A stretch of 64,000 bases of DNA from Natronosalvus halobius (GTDB taxonomy: Archaea; Halobacteriota; Halobacteria; Halobacteriales; Natrialbaceae): positions 744,001 to 808,000 of the forward strand of contig NZ_CP099997.1 in the NCBI RefSeq assembly GCF_024138145.1. Direction: 5' to 3'. How positions within the stretch are numbered: the stretch's first letter is position 1; each line of letters starts with the position of its first letter. A model generated the notes under the pieces. It ran no database searches. It was given only the letters and a program-made list of their open reading frames with translations, and had not been told where the DNA came from. This document shows, piece after piece, positions 8,572 through 16,397 of this stretch. Position numbers and translations under genes: made by a program.

Positions 8572-8844
8572 ATGTCTACCCAAACGACCACGGACTCGAC
8601 TCCAACGACCGAGCACCTCTATCGGGGTCTCAAGGTCCTCCGAGGATCGCTCTTGCTGTCCACCATCGTGATAGGCGTCATCCTGTTTCTCATCGCGGTG
8701 TTCTTCGAGGTCGTCAACCAGAGCTACCTGATGCTGACCGGGCACGACGGCGTTTTCGCGGCGATGTTTGGCGTCTTCGGGATTTCAGCGGTCGTTGCTG
8801 GGAGTTTCTTTTACCTCGCGCTCAAAATCGTACAGCAACGGTAA
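8572..8844 (+). CDS. Second small membrane protein in the transporter locus
   Basis: A 90-residue protein with a hydrophilic Thr-rich N-terminus (about 1-24) and two predicted membrane helices (about 26-48, SLLLSTIVIGVILFLIAVFF, and 62-84, FAAMFGVFGISAVVAGSFFY). It ends in a short basic tail. It lies between the second permease and the binding-protein gene and has its own TATA box. It is not obviously homologous to the protein at 5957-6178 but has the same layout. An accessory or stabilising subunit of the importer is possible. No known family is recognised. Confidence 0.6.
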   Translation: MSTQTTTDSTPTTEHLYRGLKVLRGSLLLSTIVIGVILFLIAVFFEVVNQSYLMLTGHDGVFAAMFGVFGISAVVAGSFFYLALKIVQQR

Positions 8845-9011
8845 GCCTATTTTCTGTCCGAAGTGATTCTCCTCGCAGTTCGATTGGTTGTCCAGGACGT
8901 ACTAGCTGGCTTCCGTGCCGTCCGGCCGCTACACGACTCCGTGGGCCGAAAATCGATTGAAACACGTCGATCGCCCGTTGTCCTAAGACCGTAGTGTAAG
9001 TATCGTTATAG

Positions 9012-9022
9012 AAATATATTTA
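9012..9022 (+). promoter_or_regulatory. TATA box for the binding-protein gene
   Basis: AAATATATTTA lies about 30 bases before the ATG at 9050. Binding-protein genes are often transcribed more strongly than the rest of their transporter, and a separate strong promoter fits that. Confidence 0.6.
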
Positions 9023-9049
9023 GGGTACTGTTTGTAATGTAGGCACCGT

Positions 9050-10942
9050 ATGCCGCAAGGTAACAAAGATAAGACTATCTCTTCCGCGAAGGAGTACCTC
9101 ACTCGGCGGAAGATGATGGCAGCAACCTCAGCAATGGTCACCGGTAGCGTTGCTGGTTGTTTCAGCACCGAAGACGATGGTAACGGCAATGGTGGAAACG
9201 GTGGAAACGGTGGAAACGGTGGGAACGGCGGCGGTGATTCGGTCACGATCAGAACGTTCATGCAGTCCATCCCAACCCAGATGAACTGGAACACGTGGGC
9301 GCCGAGCTACCCGTGGACGCCCTCGTGGCTGCTCCTCGAACCCGTTCAGCGGTGGTACGCCGATGGATCGATGTCCCTCGACCTCATCGATGACTGGGAC
9401 TACGACGCCGACACTCAGGAACTGACGGTCCACCACAACGAAGAGTTCTCCTGGTGGAACGGTGACGTGGTCAACGCCGCCGACAAGTACTGGTACGGCG
9501 AGGTTGCGCGATTGCTCAGTCCCGACTCGAGCAATTACGAAACCCTCCATCTCGAGAACAACGGTGGGACGATCATCCGCGAGTACAAGGAGCCCCAGAA
9601 CCCCGAACTGGTCGGAAACTACCTCGGGGGCTACCTCGGCGAGATGATGCGCGGACACCGAGACAAGTACAAACCGTGGGCCGAGGAACTCCAGGACGCC
9701 ACGACCGACGACGAACGGCTCGAAATCGAAGAGCGGTTGGGCGAGGAGATGCCCATCAATATGGAGACCTTCATCGACGAAGGGCTCGGCCTTGGCGCGT
9801 TCCAGGCCGTCGACTACGACGAACAGGGCATCTACTGCGAACTGTTCGAAGGTCACCCGTACGCCGACCAGATCGAGATCGACGAACTCGACTACGTGCT
9901 CGCCTCCGGCGACGCCATCGCCCAGCAGATGGTCGGCGGCGACCTCGATTTCGGATTCGCACAGCTCTCGAACTGGCTCGGCGACCAGGAGGTGGATCAC
10001 CTGGAGACGATCGGGTCGTTCGAGAGCACGTTCATGCGGAAACTCGAGTTCATGATGGATGGACCTGGCTCCAAACACATCCGTCAAGTCGAGTTCCGCC
10101 GAGCCATCGCACACCTCCTCAGCATCGAGAACATCTCCGAGAACTTCGCGCCCCCGAACTCGGTCCGGACGGCACAGACGGGACTTCCCGAGGCGGTCAC
10201 CGAGCAGCGTCTGGGCGACTACGCCGACGACTTCATCGAGTACCCCGTCGGCGCGGACGAGGAGGGCGCAGCGGAGCTCCTCAATTCGATCGGCTACGAA
10301 CAGGACGGCAACAGCTGGGTCGACGACGAGGGCGAGTCCATCTCGCTCGAGATGGTCGTCCCCGACTGGGCCTCCAACCCCGCTCGAACGGCGGCGGACA
10401 AACTCTCGAACTTCGGGTTCGAGACTGATCTGCAAGTTCTCGAGGGTGCAGCGTACAACGACAGTACCGAAGACCACGTCGACTTCGACCTCTCGATGGG
10501 CAACCACGGTGCATTGATCGCTCACCCGTACGCGTACTTCCGACCGACGCACGCCGCCGGCAACGACCTGGGCGACGAGGCGCTCATCGAGGATGCGCTG
10601 GCAAACGGCGAGAGTCGTTCACCGTACAACGGCAAAGAACTCGTCGTCGAAATTCCGGAGGAAGTCGGCCAGGAAGACCTCTCGGGATCGACCCAGGAGG
10701 TCAATCTGTACGAGCTCTTCCAGGAGTGGATGACGACGGATACCGAAGAACGGAGCAAGGAGATCGCCGAGACGTTCACCTGGTTCTGGAATTTCTACCT
10801 CCCGGGAATCGACCTGTTCCAGCCGATGTCCGGCTCCTGGGGCAACGTCGAGAACTGGGAGTTCGCGACCGACAACAGCGACTGGGAGGCCTACCGTGGT
10901 TCGTTCCACGCCGCCATGCGTGGCCACATCTCCCCGAAGTAA
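9050..10942 (+). CDS. Solute-binding lipoprotein of the Opp/Dpp importer (SBP family 5)
   Basis: Captures the solute outside the cell and hands it to the permeases at 6290-8486. The N-terminus is a Tat signal with twin Arg at 19-20 (TRRKMM) and a lipobox ending SVAGC, so Cys37 is the predicted lipid anchor. A Gly/Asn linker (about 46-60) follows, as in many haloarchaeal binding lipoproteins. The rest of the 630-residue chain is a family 5 binding protein: the early FSWWNGDVVNAADKYW block and QVEFRRAIAHLLSIENISE match the typical pattern. Aromatic residues are abundant, which would suit sugar stacking. It is the last gene of the transporter cluster, with a T-rich stop signal downstream. The solute is inferred. 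Confidence 0.9.
   Translation: MPQGNKDKTISSAKEYLTRRKMMAATSAMVTGSVAGCFSTEDDGNGNGGNGGNGGNGGNGGGDSVTIRTFMQSIPTQMNWNTWAPSYPWTPSWLLLEPVQRWYADGSMSLDLIDDWDYDADTQELTVHHNEEFSWWNGDVVNAADKYWYGEVARLLSPDSSNYETLHLENNGGTIIREYKEPQNPELVGNYLGGYLGEMMRGHRDKYKPWAEELQDATTDDERLEIEERLGEEMPINMETFIDEGLGLGAFQAVDYDEQGIYCELFEGHPYADQIEIDELDYVLASGDAIAQQMVGGDLDFGFAQLSNWLGDQEVDHLETIGSFESTFMRKLEFMMDGPGSKHIRQVEFRRAIAHLLSIENISENFAPPNSVRTAQTGLPEAVTEQRLGDYADDFIEYPVGADEEGAAELLNSIGYEQDGNSWVDDEGESISLEMVVPDWASNPARTAADKLSNFGFETDLQVLEGAAYNDSTEDHVDFDLSMGNHGALIAHPYAYFRPTHAAGNDLGDEALIEDALANGESRSPYNGKELVVEIPEEVGQEDLSGSTQEVNLYELFQEWMTTDTEERSKEIAETFTWFWNFYLPGIDLFQPMSGSWGNVENWEFATDNSDWEAYRGSFHAAMRGHISPK
9182..9235 (+). repeat. Nine-base coding microsatellite in the lipoprotein linker
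   Basis: A GGTGGAAAC unit is repeated four times (fourth copy with one change) and is flanked by related units. It encodes the Gly-Gly-Asn linker between the lipid anchor and the binding domain. Copy number could vary between strains without breaking the frame. Confidence 0.8.
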
Positions 10943-10970
10943 CCGAAGTAACGACCGGACGAGCAATTCA

Positions 10971-10979
10971 TCTTTTTTG
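10971..10979 (+). terminator. T-run terminator after binding-protein gene
   Basis: A run of six T (10973-10978) lies about 30 bases after the stop codon of the binding protein. Archaeal termination commonly uses such T tracts. The rest of the gap to the converging GH3 gene shows nothing else. Confidence 0.45.
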
Positions 10980-11221
10980 ACGCGAATCGATGCAGACGAG
11001 ACTGCACGGTCCGTCTTCGAAACCGCCGTGTTCGAGTCGTCGTTCCAGTTTCGTCGAAGTCGGAGCGAAATCGCTGCCCTGAAATTGTCCGTCGTGCGTG
11101 TGGTAGCTAGCCCGTGTGATAGCCAGAGACGCACTCGAGAAGCGAGCCGAACGTTCACACGACCATTCGCGTATTCGCGTGGCAGAAACCACATCCGACC
11201 GAAACGACACCAATACGACGC

Positions 11222-12874
11222 CTACTCCACTGGAAGCGACTCGAGGACGTCGGGGTCCCGGGCGAGCACGTCGGCGAGTGCCGCCCCGGCCGTGTCCGGC
11301 AGCGGCGAGGGTAGACCGAGGCGGTCCTGGACGTAGGTTGCGACGTAGGCCACGCCCTCTGGCAGGTCACTGTGCTCGTTCGGGAGGCCGAGAGAGACGA
11401 GGACGACCGGCACCGTCGTCGCGAGTTCCTCGACGATCCGTCGCTGGCCCTCGGGGAACGCCTCGCGGGCGTACGTCGTGACGACAGCGACGTCGACGCT
11501 GTCGGCGACCGACCGGAGCGTCTCGAGGGATCGTTCCGTCGACTCGGGTTCCATCGTCGGCTTCGGGTCGTCGAGCGTACGAACGTCGCCGGGAGCGAGC
11601 GAGCAGGCGAGGACGTCACCGAATGCGGCGTCGAGGTGAGGCTCGAAGTCCTGGACACCTCTGATCCCGGTCAGGAGTACGGACGCGTCCGGCGAAAGCG
11701 GGAGGACGTCGCCGTTGCCCAAAACGGAGAACGACCGCTCGTAGGCCTCGCGAGCGATCGCTTCGTGCTCGGTGCTCGCCATCGACTCGATGGCTTCGAG
11801 CGGATCGACGTATCGGCGCTCACCGACGTCGTGGCGGTCTTTCAGCGCCAGGATGCGCTCGACGGACTCGTCGATGCGAGATTCGGAGAGGCGACCAGAC
11901 TCGACCGCCTCCAGGATCGCATCTCGCGTCTCCAGGAGGTCGTCGGCGGGGACGAATCCGGTGAGGACGAGGTCGGCGCCGGCCTCGATGGCCCGTACGG
12001 CGGCCTCACCGACGGGGTAGTTGTCGGCGATGGCGTCCATCATCATCGCGTCGGTGACGACGACGCCGTCGAAGCCGAGGTCGTCCCGGAGGAGGTCGGT
12101 GAGGATCGCCGGAGAGAGCGTCGCGGGAAGGCCCGGATCGAGACACTCGACGACGATGTGGGAGGTCATGATGCAGTCGACGCCCTCCTCGATCATCGTC
12201 TCGAACGGCGGCAGGTGGACCCGCTCGAGGGTTTCTCGGTCGTAAGTGACGTGCGGTAACTCCATGTGGGAGTCGAGTTCGGTGTCGCCGTGGCCCGGAA
12301 AGTGTTTGGCGACGGCCACCTGGTCTTCTGCGTGGATTCCCTCGAGCGCGGCCGTCGCATACGTAGCGACCGTCTCGGGCGTGGTGCCGGGAGAGCGAAC
12401 GCCGATGACGGGGTTGTCGGGGTTGGTGTTCACGTCGACAACGGGCTGGTGGTTCATATTGAGGCCCATCCCCAGCATGTCCTGGGCGATGGCCGCCGAG
12501 ACGTCCCTCGCGAGGTCGAGGTTGCCGGCGGCCGTCCGTCCCATGAGTGCTGGGTACGCGCGGGTCTCGTGTCTGACGATGTCGACGGTTCCGTACTCGC
12601 AGTCGGCGGAGATCAACAGCGCCAGTCCGGGGTCCACGTCGGCGGCCCACTCCTGTACCTGGTTCGTGTACTGGGCCATGAAGTGGGGCGTCACCCGGTG
12701 GTTTCCGTAGATCCGGAGTGCTCCCGGTCGGACTGTCTCGAGGACTGTCTTCATCTCTTCGGTGGGCCACCCGGTCTCGGTCTCGAAGTTCCCGAGTCCG
12801 ATTCCCGCGTGGATCAACTGCCCGACCTTTGCCTCTAGCGATAACGCTCCGATCGTCGTCGATGCGTCGGCCAT
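11222..12874 (-). CDS. Glycoside hydrolase family 3, beta-N-acetylhexosaminidase type
   Basis: Likely removes beta-linked N-acetylglucosamine from imported oligosaccharides in the cytosol. In the NagZ-like subgroup of GH3, hydrolysis uses a flexible loop carrying an Asp-His dyad. Here KHFPGHGDT (190-198) is followed by D201 and H203, matching that signature. The nucleophile Asp is D275 in VVVTDAMMMD. Residues about 1-340 form the TIM barrel; the C-terminal about 170 residues form the second domain. There is no signal peptide. It converges with the transporter operon and is divergent from the SDR gene. Classical beta-glucosidase-type GH3 enzymes lack the KHFPGHG loop, so hexosaminidase or phosphorylase-type activity is favoured. 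Confidence 0.88.
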   Translation of the reverse strand: MADASTTIGALSLEAKVGQLIHAGIGLGNFETETGWPTEEMKTVLETVRPGALRIYGNHRVTPHFMAQYTNQVQEWAADVDPGLALLISADCEYGTVDIVRHETRAYPALMGRTAAGNLDLARDVSAAIAQDMLGMGLNMNHQPVVDVNTNPDNPVIGVRSPGTTPETVATYATAALEGIHAEDQVAVAKHFPGHGDTELDSHMELPHVTYDRETLERVHLPPFETMIEEGVDCIMTSHIVVECLDPGLPATLSPAILTDLLRDDLGFDGVVVTDAMMMDAIADNYPVGEAAVRAIEAGADLVLTGFVPADDLLETRDAILEAVESGRLSESRIDESVERILALKDRHDVGERRYVDPLEAIESMASTEHEAIAREAYERSFSVLGNGDVLPLSPDASVLLTGIRGVQDFEPHLDAAFGDVLACSLAPGDVRTLDDPKPTMEPESTERSLETLRSVADSVDVAVVTTYAREAFPEGQRRIVEELATTVPVVLVSLGLPNEHSDLPEGVAYVATYVQDRLGLPSPLPDTAGAALADVLARDPDVLESLPVE

Positions 12875-13029
12875 ATACGCTCTCTCGAGCGATAACTCAA
12901 AGGTCTTTCTGGACCGGCTATCCGGATGACGTACGGTGGAACGGGGAGAGGGAGCGTAAACGCCGGTCCAGGACGACTTCTGACGTGACCCAATCGGTTA
13001 AGACGGTGGCATCGCATACCTCGAATACG

Positions 13030-13893
13030 ATGTCGGGACTACTCGCAGACGAGACGGTGATCGTCACCGGCGGAACCCGCGGAATCGGACGGGCCATCGT
13101 CGACCGATTCGCGGCAGAGGGAGCCAACCTGGTCGTCTCCTCGCGCAGCGACGACGACGTGACGACCGTCGCGGAGGAACTTCGCACGGAGCACGGCGTC
13201 GACGCCGTCGGCGTCCCCTGTGACGTCACGAACGCCGACGAGATCGAGGTGCTGGTCGACGCGACTCTCGAGCGATTCGGCGAAATCGACGCCCTCGTAA
13301 GCAACGCCGGTGGCTCGATCAACGACGACAACCTCCATCGAATCGACGAGGAGGCCTGGGATCGCACCGTCGAACTCAACCTGAAGTCGCTCTTCCTGGT
13401 CGCTCGGGAGGTGCTCCCCCCGATGGTCGAGAGCGGCGGCGGCTCGATCGTTCACATGTCCTCGGTCAACGGCCTGGACGGAATCGGTCAGATCGCCTAT
13501 TCCTCCGCCCGGAGCGGCGTCGTCGGCCTCTCGCGACTCATCGCGACGCAGTACGGCCGCCACGGCGTTCGATCGAACGTCGTCTGCCCAGGGACCATCG
13601 AGACCGACCGACGAAGCGGGCAGATGGACACAACCGGCGAGAGCCGCGCGTCGGACGAACACGACGGCGAGTGGACCCAACGCGACCAGTGGATCGACCA
13701 GTACCCGACCGGCCGATTCGGCCGGCCGGAGGAGGTTGCCGACGCGACCCTCTTTCTCGCTTCGGACATGTCTTCGTTCGTCAATGGCACGCACCTCGTC
13801 GTCGACGGCGGACTCACCGCCGGGCTGGACTGGAGCTTCCAGCAGCAAATCTTCGGGAGCGACGAAACGCCGACGCGACCGAGCAAGCGGTAG
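13030..13893 (+). CDS. SDR-family NAD(P)-dependent oxidoreductase with Arg at the catalytic Lys position
   Basis: A classical short-chain dehydrogenase of 287 residues; such enzymes oxidise or reduce sugar or hydroxy-acid groups. The start at 13030 is chosen because the glycine-rich TGGTRGIG (13-20) then falls at the usual place; a frame continuing upstream is not protein-like. Also visible are SNAG, the catalytic Ser (HMSS, 144-145), Tyr157, and a C-terminal end FVNGTHLVVDGG typical of the family. The residue four after Tyr157 is Arg161 (codon CGG) instead of the near-invariant Lys. This may alter or reduce activity. It is divergent from the GH3 gene. A role in hexosamine or uronate metabolism is inferred only from context. 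Confidence 0.85.
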   Translation: MSGLLADETVIVTGGTRGIGRAIVDRFAAEGANLVVSSRSDDDVTTVAEELRTEHGVDAVGVPCDVTNADEIEVLVDATLERFGEIDALVSNAGGSINDDNLHRIDEEAWDRTVELNLKSLFLVAREVLPPMVESGGGSIVHMSSVNGLDGIGQIAYSSARSGVVGLSRLIATQYGRHGVRSNVVCPGTIETDRRSGQMDTTGESRASDEHDGEWTQRDQWIDQYPTGRFGRPEEVADATLFLASDMSSFVNGTHLVVDGGLTAGLDWSFQQQIFGSDETPTRPSKR

Positions 13894-13968
13894 GCACGCC
13901 TCGAGGCGTTCTTTCCACCGAAAACTGAGTCCGACGTAGAACCCGTGTCGAGATAGAGGGGGAGACCG

Positions 13969-15210
13969 TCAGACGTGCTCGGACGCCCACACGAAGAATC
14001 TGAGCGGCAGGGCCGTCTCGAGCAGCGGATCGCCCGCTCGAAGGTGCGCACACCGATCGTGCATGCCGAACAGGAGCGACGACATCGTCGTTCGCTCGCA
14101 CTCGACGTCCGGCTCCAGCCCGTCGCTTCCGGGTTCGACCGACACCCCATCGGGACCGTAGACGATCCGGACCGACTGCTCGCCCGCGATAGCGAGTTCG
14201 ACGCTTCCCTCGTCGGATCGCCCGCTCTCGAGCCAGCGCTCCTCGAGTTGTCCCTCGAACGCCTCGAGCACGGCCTGCAGATCGTTGATGCGGAACTTGC
14301 GATGCGGGCGCGCCGTCCAGAATCGACTGTGGCCGGAGAAGACCGGCTCGAGTGGATGCCACGGCGGGACGCGCGCCGTCAGGTCGTTCAGATCGAGCAG
14401 CGCCAGGACGTGCGAGAGTAGCGTCTCGAGGCCGCGTTCAGACCCACCGAACTCCTCGACCGTGCGGCTCCGACTCGTTCGGGTGAGGCTCACGTACGCT
14501 GGATCTCCTGCGCCACCGTAGCCACCCTGGCCAACGTCTTCACCGCCGTAGCCCTCGTCGTCACTACCGTCACCACCATCGGTACCGTCGTCGCCGCCGT
14601 CACCAACGTAAACGAACGTCTCCAGGTCGCGCTGTCCGAGGACGGTTCGAGTCTCGTCCAGGTCGCGGACCACGCGGTACGGTTCGGCCTCGTGAATCTC
14701 GTGAAGCGTCTCGAGGTGGGCGTCGGCGTCGTAGCCGACGACGGCTTCCGAGGCGGTCACGTCGCCGTCGAACGATCGCTCGGTGAGTTTGTACTGGTAC
14801 TCGGTGCCGACGTTCTCGTAGCCGAAGTGGGCGTAGCGCTGGCGGTTGCCGCTCAGATCGGAGAGGGGAACGTCCTCGTCGGCCATCCGGTCGAACCAGA
14901 ACTCGAGCAACTCGCTCATGTAGCCGTTGCCGCGGTACCGTTTGTCGGTGGCGACGCCGCCGATTCCCCAGCACTCGACCGTCTCGCCGTCGACGCCGGT
15001 CGAGAGGGTCTGGGGGACCGCGCCGATGTGACTCACGATCCGGTCGTCCTGGACGATGATCGCGTGGTGGTCACTGTGATCCGGGTTGTACGCGAACGGG
15101 AGGCTGGCCTGCATCCCGCCGCGCTCGTAGGCGAAGTTGCGATCGAGGAGGCCCATCATCTCCGAGAACTCCTCCGGGGTCGCGAGTCGCGGGCCGTCGG
15201 CGTCAGTCAT
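13969..15210 (-). CDS. Eis-like GNAT acetyltransferase with SCP2-type C-terminus
   Basis: Acetyl-CoA dependent N-acetyltransferase of the three-part Eis organisation: an N-terminal GNAT fold with the CoA-binding stretch GGVATDKRYRGNGYMSELL, a middle GNAT-like region, and a sterol-carrier-like C-terminal domain (about the last 100 residues, ending FFVWASEHV). The substrate of such archaeal proteins is unknown. Between the first two parts lies a Gly/Asp-rich loop of about 30 residues (bases about 14510-14610) that looks inserted. I take the ATG at 15210 as start; a GTG at 15219 is possible. The next gene upstream ends 58 bases away on the same strand. In this locus it could acetylate an amino sugar, but that is speculative. 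Confidence 0.8.
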   Translation of the reverse strand: MTDADGPRLATPEEFSEMMGLLDRNFAYERGGMQASLPFAYNPDHSDHHAIIVQDDRIVSHIGAVPQTLSTGVDGETVECWGIGGVATDKRYRGNGYMSELLEFWFDRMADEDVPLSDLSGNRQRYAHFGYENVGTEYQYKLTERSFDGDVTASEAVVGYDADAHLETLHEIHEAEPYRVVRDLDETRTVLGQRDLETFVYVGDGGDDGTDGGDGSDDEGYGGEDVGQGGYGGAGDPAYVSLTRTSRSRTVEEFGGSERGLETLLSHVLALLDLNDLTARVPPWHPLEPVFSGHSRFWTARPHRKFRINDLQAVLEAFEGQLEERWLESGRSDEGSVELAIAGEQSVRIVYGPDGVSVEPGSDGLEPDVECERTTMSSLLFGMHDRCAHLRAGDPLLETALPLRFFVWASEHV

Positions 15211-15267
15211 CGGGACCACCGCTTCGTTGGTCGGTCGGTTTCGGTACGAGCGTCGGTCGTTAGGTTG

Positions 15268-16200
15268 TCAGTTGGCATTGTCGATGAGCGTCGTGAGTTG
15301 TTCGAGTTCGTGCGTTGCAATCGCGTCGTCGTCGGCGGGTTCGTCCTGGGGAACGCTACACTCGGCGGTGACGAACCCGTCGTATTCGGCCGCGACCAGC
15401 GCCTCGAACAGGGGCGCGTGATCGACCTCACCCTCGCCGAGTCGGCGGGGTCGATACGTCCGCAGGCCGTCGGCGGTCTCGAGGCGGAACGCGCCGTGGG
15501 CGTCCCCGTCTCCGTCCCCGTCTTCGTTCTCGTTCTCGTTCTCGTTCCCGTTCCCCCTGTTGTCCCCGTCGGCGATGAGTTGCTCGTCCTTGACGTGGAC
15601 GTGGCGCAGGTCGTCGCCCAGTCGGTCGACCGATTCGGCACCGTACGCCTCGCCGACGAGGAACATGTTTCCGGCGTCGTGGATGACGCCTACATTGTCC
15701 CGGTCGATGGCCGACAGCAGTTGCTCCGTACCCGAAATCGTCTCGGAGAGCCAGCGGGCGTGGATTTCGATCAAGAGAGTGACGCCGTGCGCTGCAGCCC
15801 GATCCGCGGCCCGCTGGTACCACGTCGCAGCCGTCTCGACATCCTGATCGGTCGCCTTCCACGGGGCCGGCCCGCCGGGATTGTGCCGAACGAAGTCGCA
15901 GTCGAGCAGGGTCGCGAACTCGAGGAATCGTTCGAGCGCTTCGACCTGGGCCTCACACTCGGATCGGGACGTGCCGACGTACGCACCCGTGTAGGTCGCG
16001 AGACACGGGACGTCGAGGTCGTGATCGTCGAGCCGTTCCCGGAGGTCAGCAACCTCGTCGGTCGACCGGTCGACGGCGAGGTGGGGGGCCCGGCACATCG
16101 GTTCGAACCCGTCGTAGCCGATTTCGGCCGTAAGATCGACGGCCTCCTCGAGGCTCCGGTCGCGCAGAACCTTGCTGAACAGGGCTGATTGGATCGCCAT
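15268..16200 (-). CDS. Xylose-isomerase-like TIM-barrel protein (sugar isomerase/epimerase family)
   Basis: A 310-residue AP_endonuc_2-type barrel. Metal-binding positions typical of the family are visible: a Glu in LLIEIHARW, Asp-His in GVIHDAGNM, the HVHVKDEQ motif, and Glu in FVTAEC near the end. Members isomerise or epimerise sugars, act as lyases on 3-keto-glycosides, or dehydrate inosose. A low-complexity acidic loop (GNGNENENENEDGDGDGD) interrupts the chain between HVHVKDE and the last strands. Its promoter (TATA at 16225-16233) drives a leaderless mRNA starting at the ATG at 16200, and the gene is divergent from the GH20 gene. The substrate cannot be told. Confidence 0.83.
   Translation of the reverse strand: MAIQSALFSKVLRDRSLEEAVDLTAEIGYDGFEPMCRAPHLAVDRSTDEVADLRERLDDHDLDVPCLATYTGAYVGTSRSECEAQVEALERFLEFATLLDCDFVRHNPGGPAPWKATDQDVETAATWYQRAADRAAAHGVTLLIEIHARWLSETISGTEQLLSAIDRDNVGVIHDAGNMFLVGEAYGAESVDRLGDDLRHVHVKDEQLIADGDNRGNGNENENENEDGDGDGDAHGAFRLETADGLRTYRPRRLGEGEVDHAPLFEALVAAEYDGFVTAECSVPQDEPADDDAIATHELEQLTTLIDNAN
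15501..15575 (-). repeat. Hexanucleotide microsatellite encoding an acidic loop
   Basis: Repeats related to GTTCTC and GTCCCC (plus strand) encode the alternating Asn/Glu then Asp/Gly loop in the isomerase-like protein. The unit length is a multiple of three, so length changes keep the frame. Confidence 0.75.
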
Positions 16201-16224
16201 CTGGTGTACGCTATTCCCGAGTCA

Positions 16225-16233
16225 CTATAAATA
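16225..16233 (-). promoter_or_regulatory. TATA box for the isomerase-like gene
   Basis: CTATAAATA (plus strand) reads as TATTTATAG toward the isomerase-like gene and is centred 29 bases from its ATG at 16200, the standard leaderless spacing. Confidence 0.65.
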
Positions 16234-16270
16234 CTGGTACGGTATCGATTTGCCGTCGGCGCCAAGAAGA

Positions 16271-16286
16271 ACACGACGCGTCGTGT
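16271..16286. promoter_or_regulatory. Perfect 16-base palindrome between divergent genes
   Basis: ACACGACGCGTCGTGT is identical to its own reverse complement over all 16 bases. It lies in the 197-base space between the isomerase-like gene and the GH20 gene, about 40 bases beyond the TATA box of the former. A dimeric regulator such as an IclR or TrmB-type protein could bind here. No second copy was spotted in the window. Confidence 0.55.
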
Positions 16287-16297
16287 CGCGACTCGAT

Positions 16298-16349
16298 CGA
16301 TTACGCGACGATCAGCGATCGTATTTAGTCGACCGATTGCGTAACGATC
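16298..16349. promoter_or_regulatory. Pair of 16-base imperfect direct repeats
   Basis: CGATTACGCGACGATC (16298-16313) and CGATTGCGTAACGATC (16334-16349) match at 13 of 16 positions, 36 bases apart, upstream of the GH20 start at 16398. They may be a second operator. The promoter of the GH20 gene is not clear; the best TATA-like match is GATTAAG near 16361. Confidence 0.4.
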
Positions 16350-16397
16350 GGCGGTACAAACGATTAAGACCCTCGCCTCCATCGGACCCGATAACAC

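Noticed and set aside
12718-13029. N-terminal extension of the SDR protein by about 100 residues
   Set aside because: The extension overlaps the divergent GH3 gene and is Arg/Ser-rich. The Rossmann motif begins at residue 13 from the ATG at 13030, as expected for the family.
14692-16188. 498-codon frame on the plus strand across the acetyltransferase and isomerase-like genes
   Set aside because: It spans two well-supported reverse-strand genes and its composition (Val/Arg/Glu-rich with no motifs) is that of an antisense shadow.
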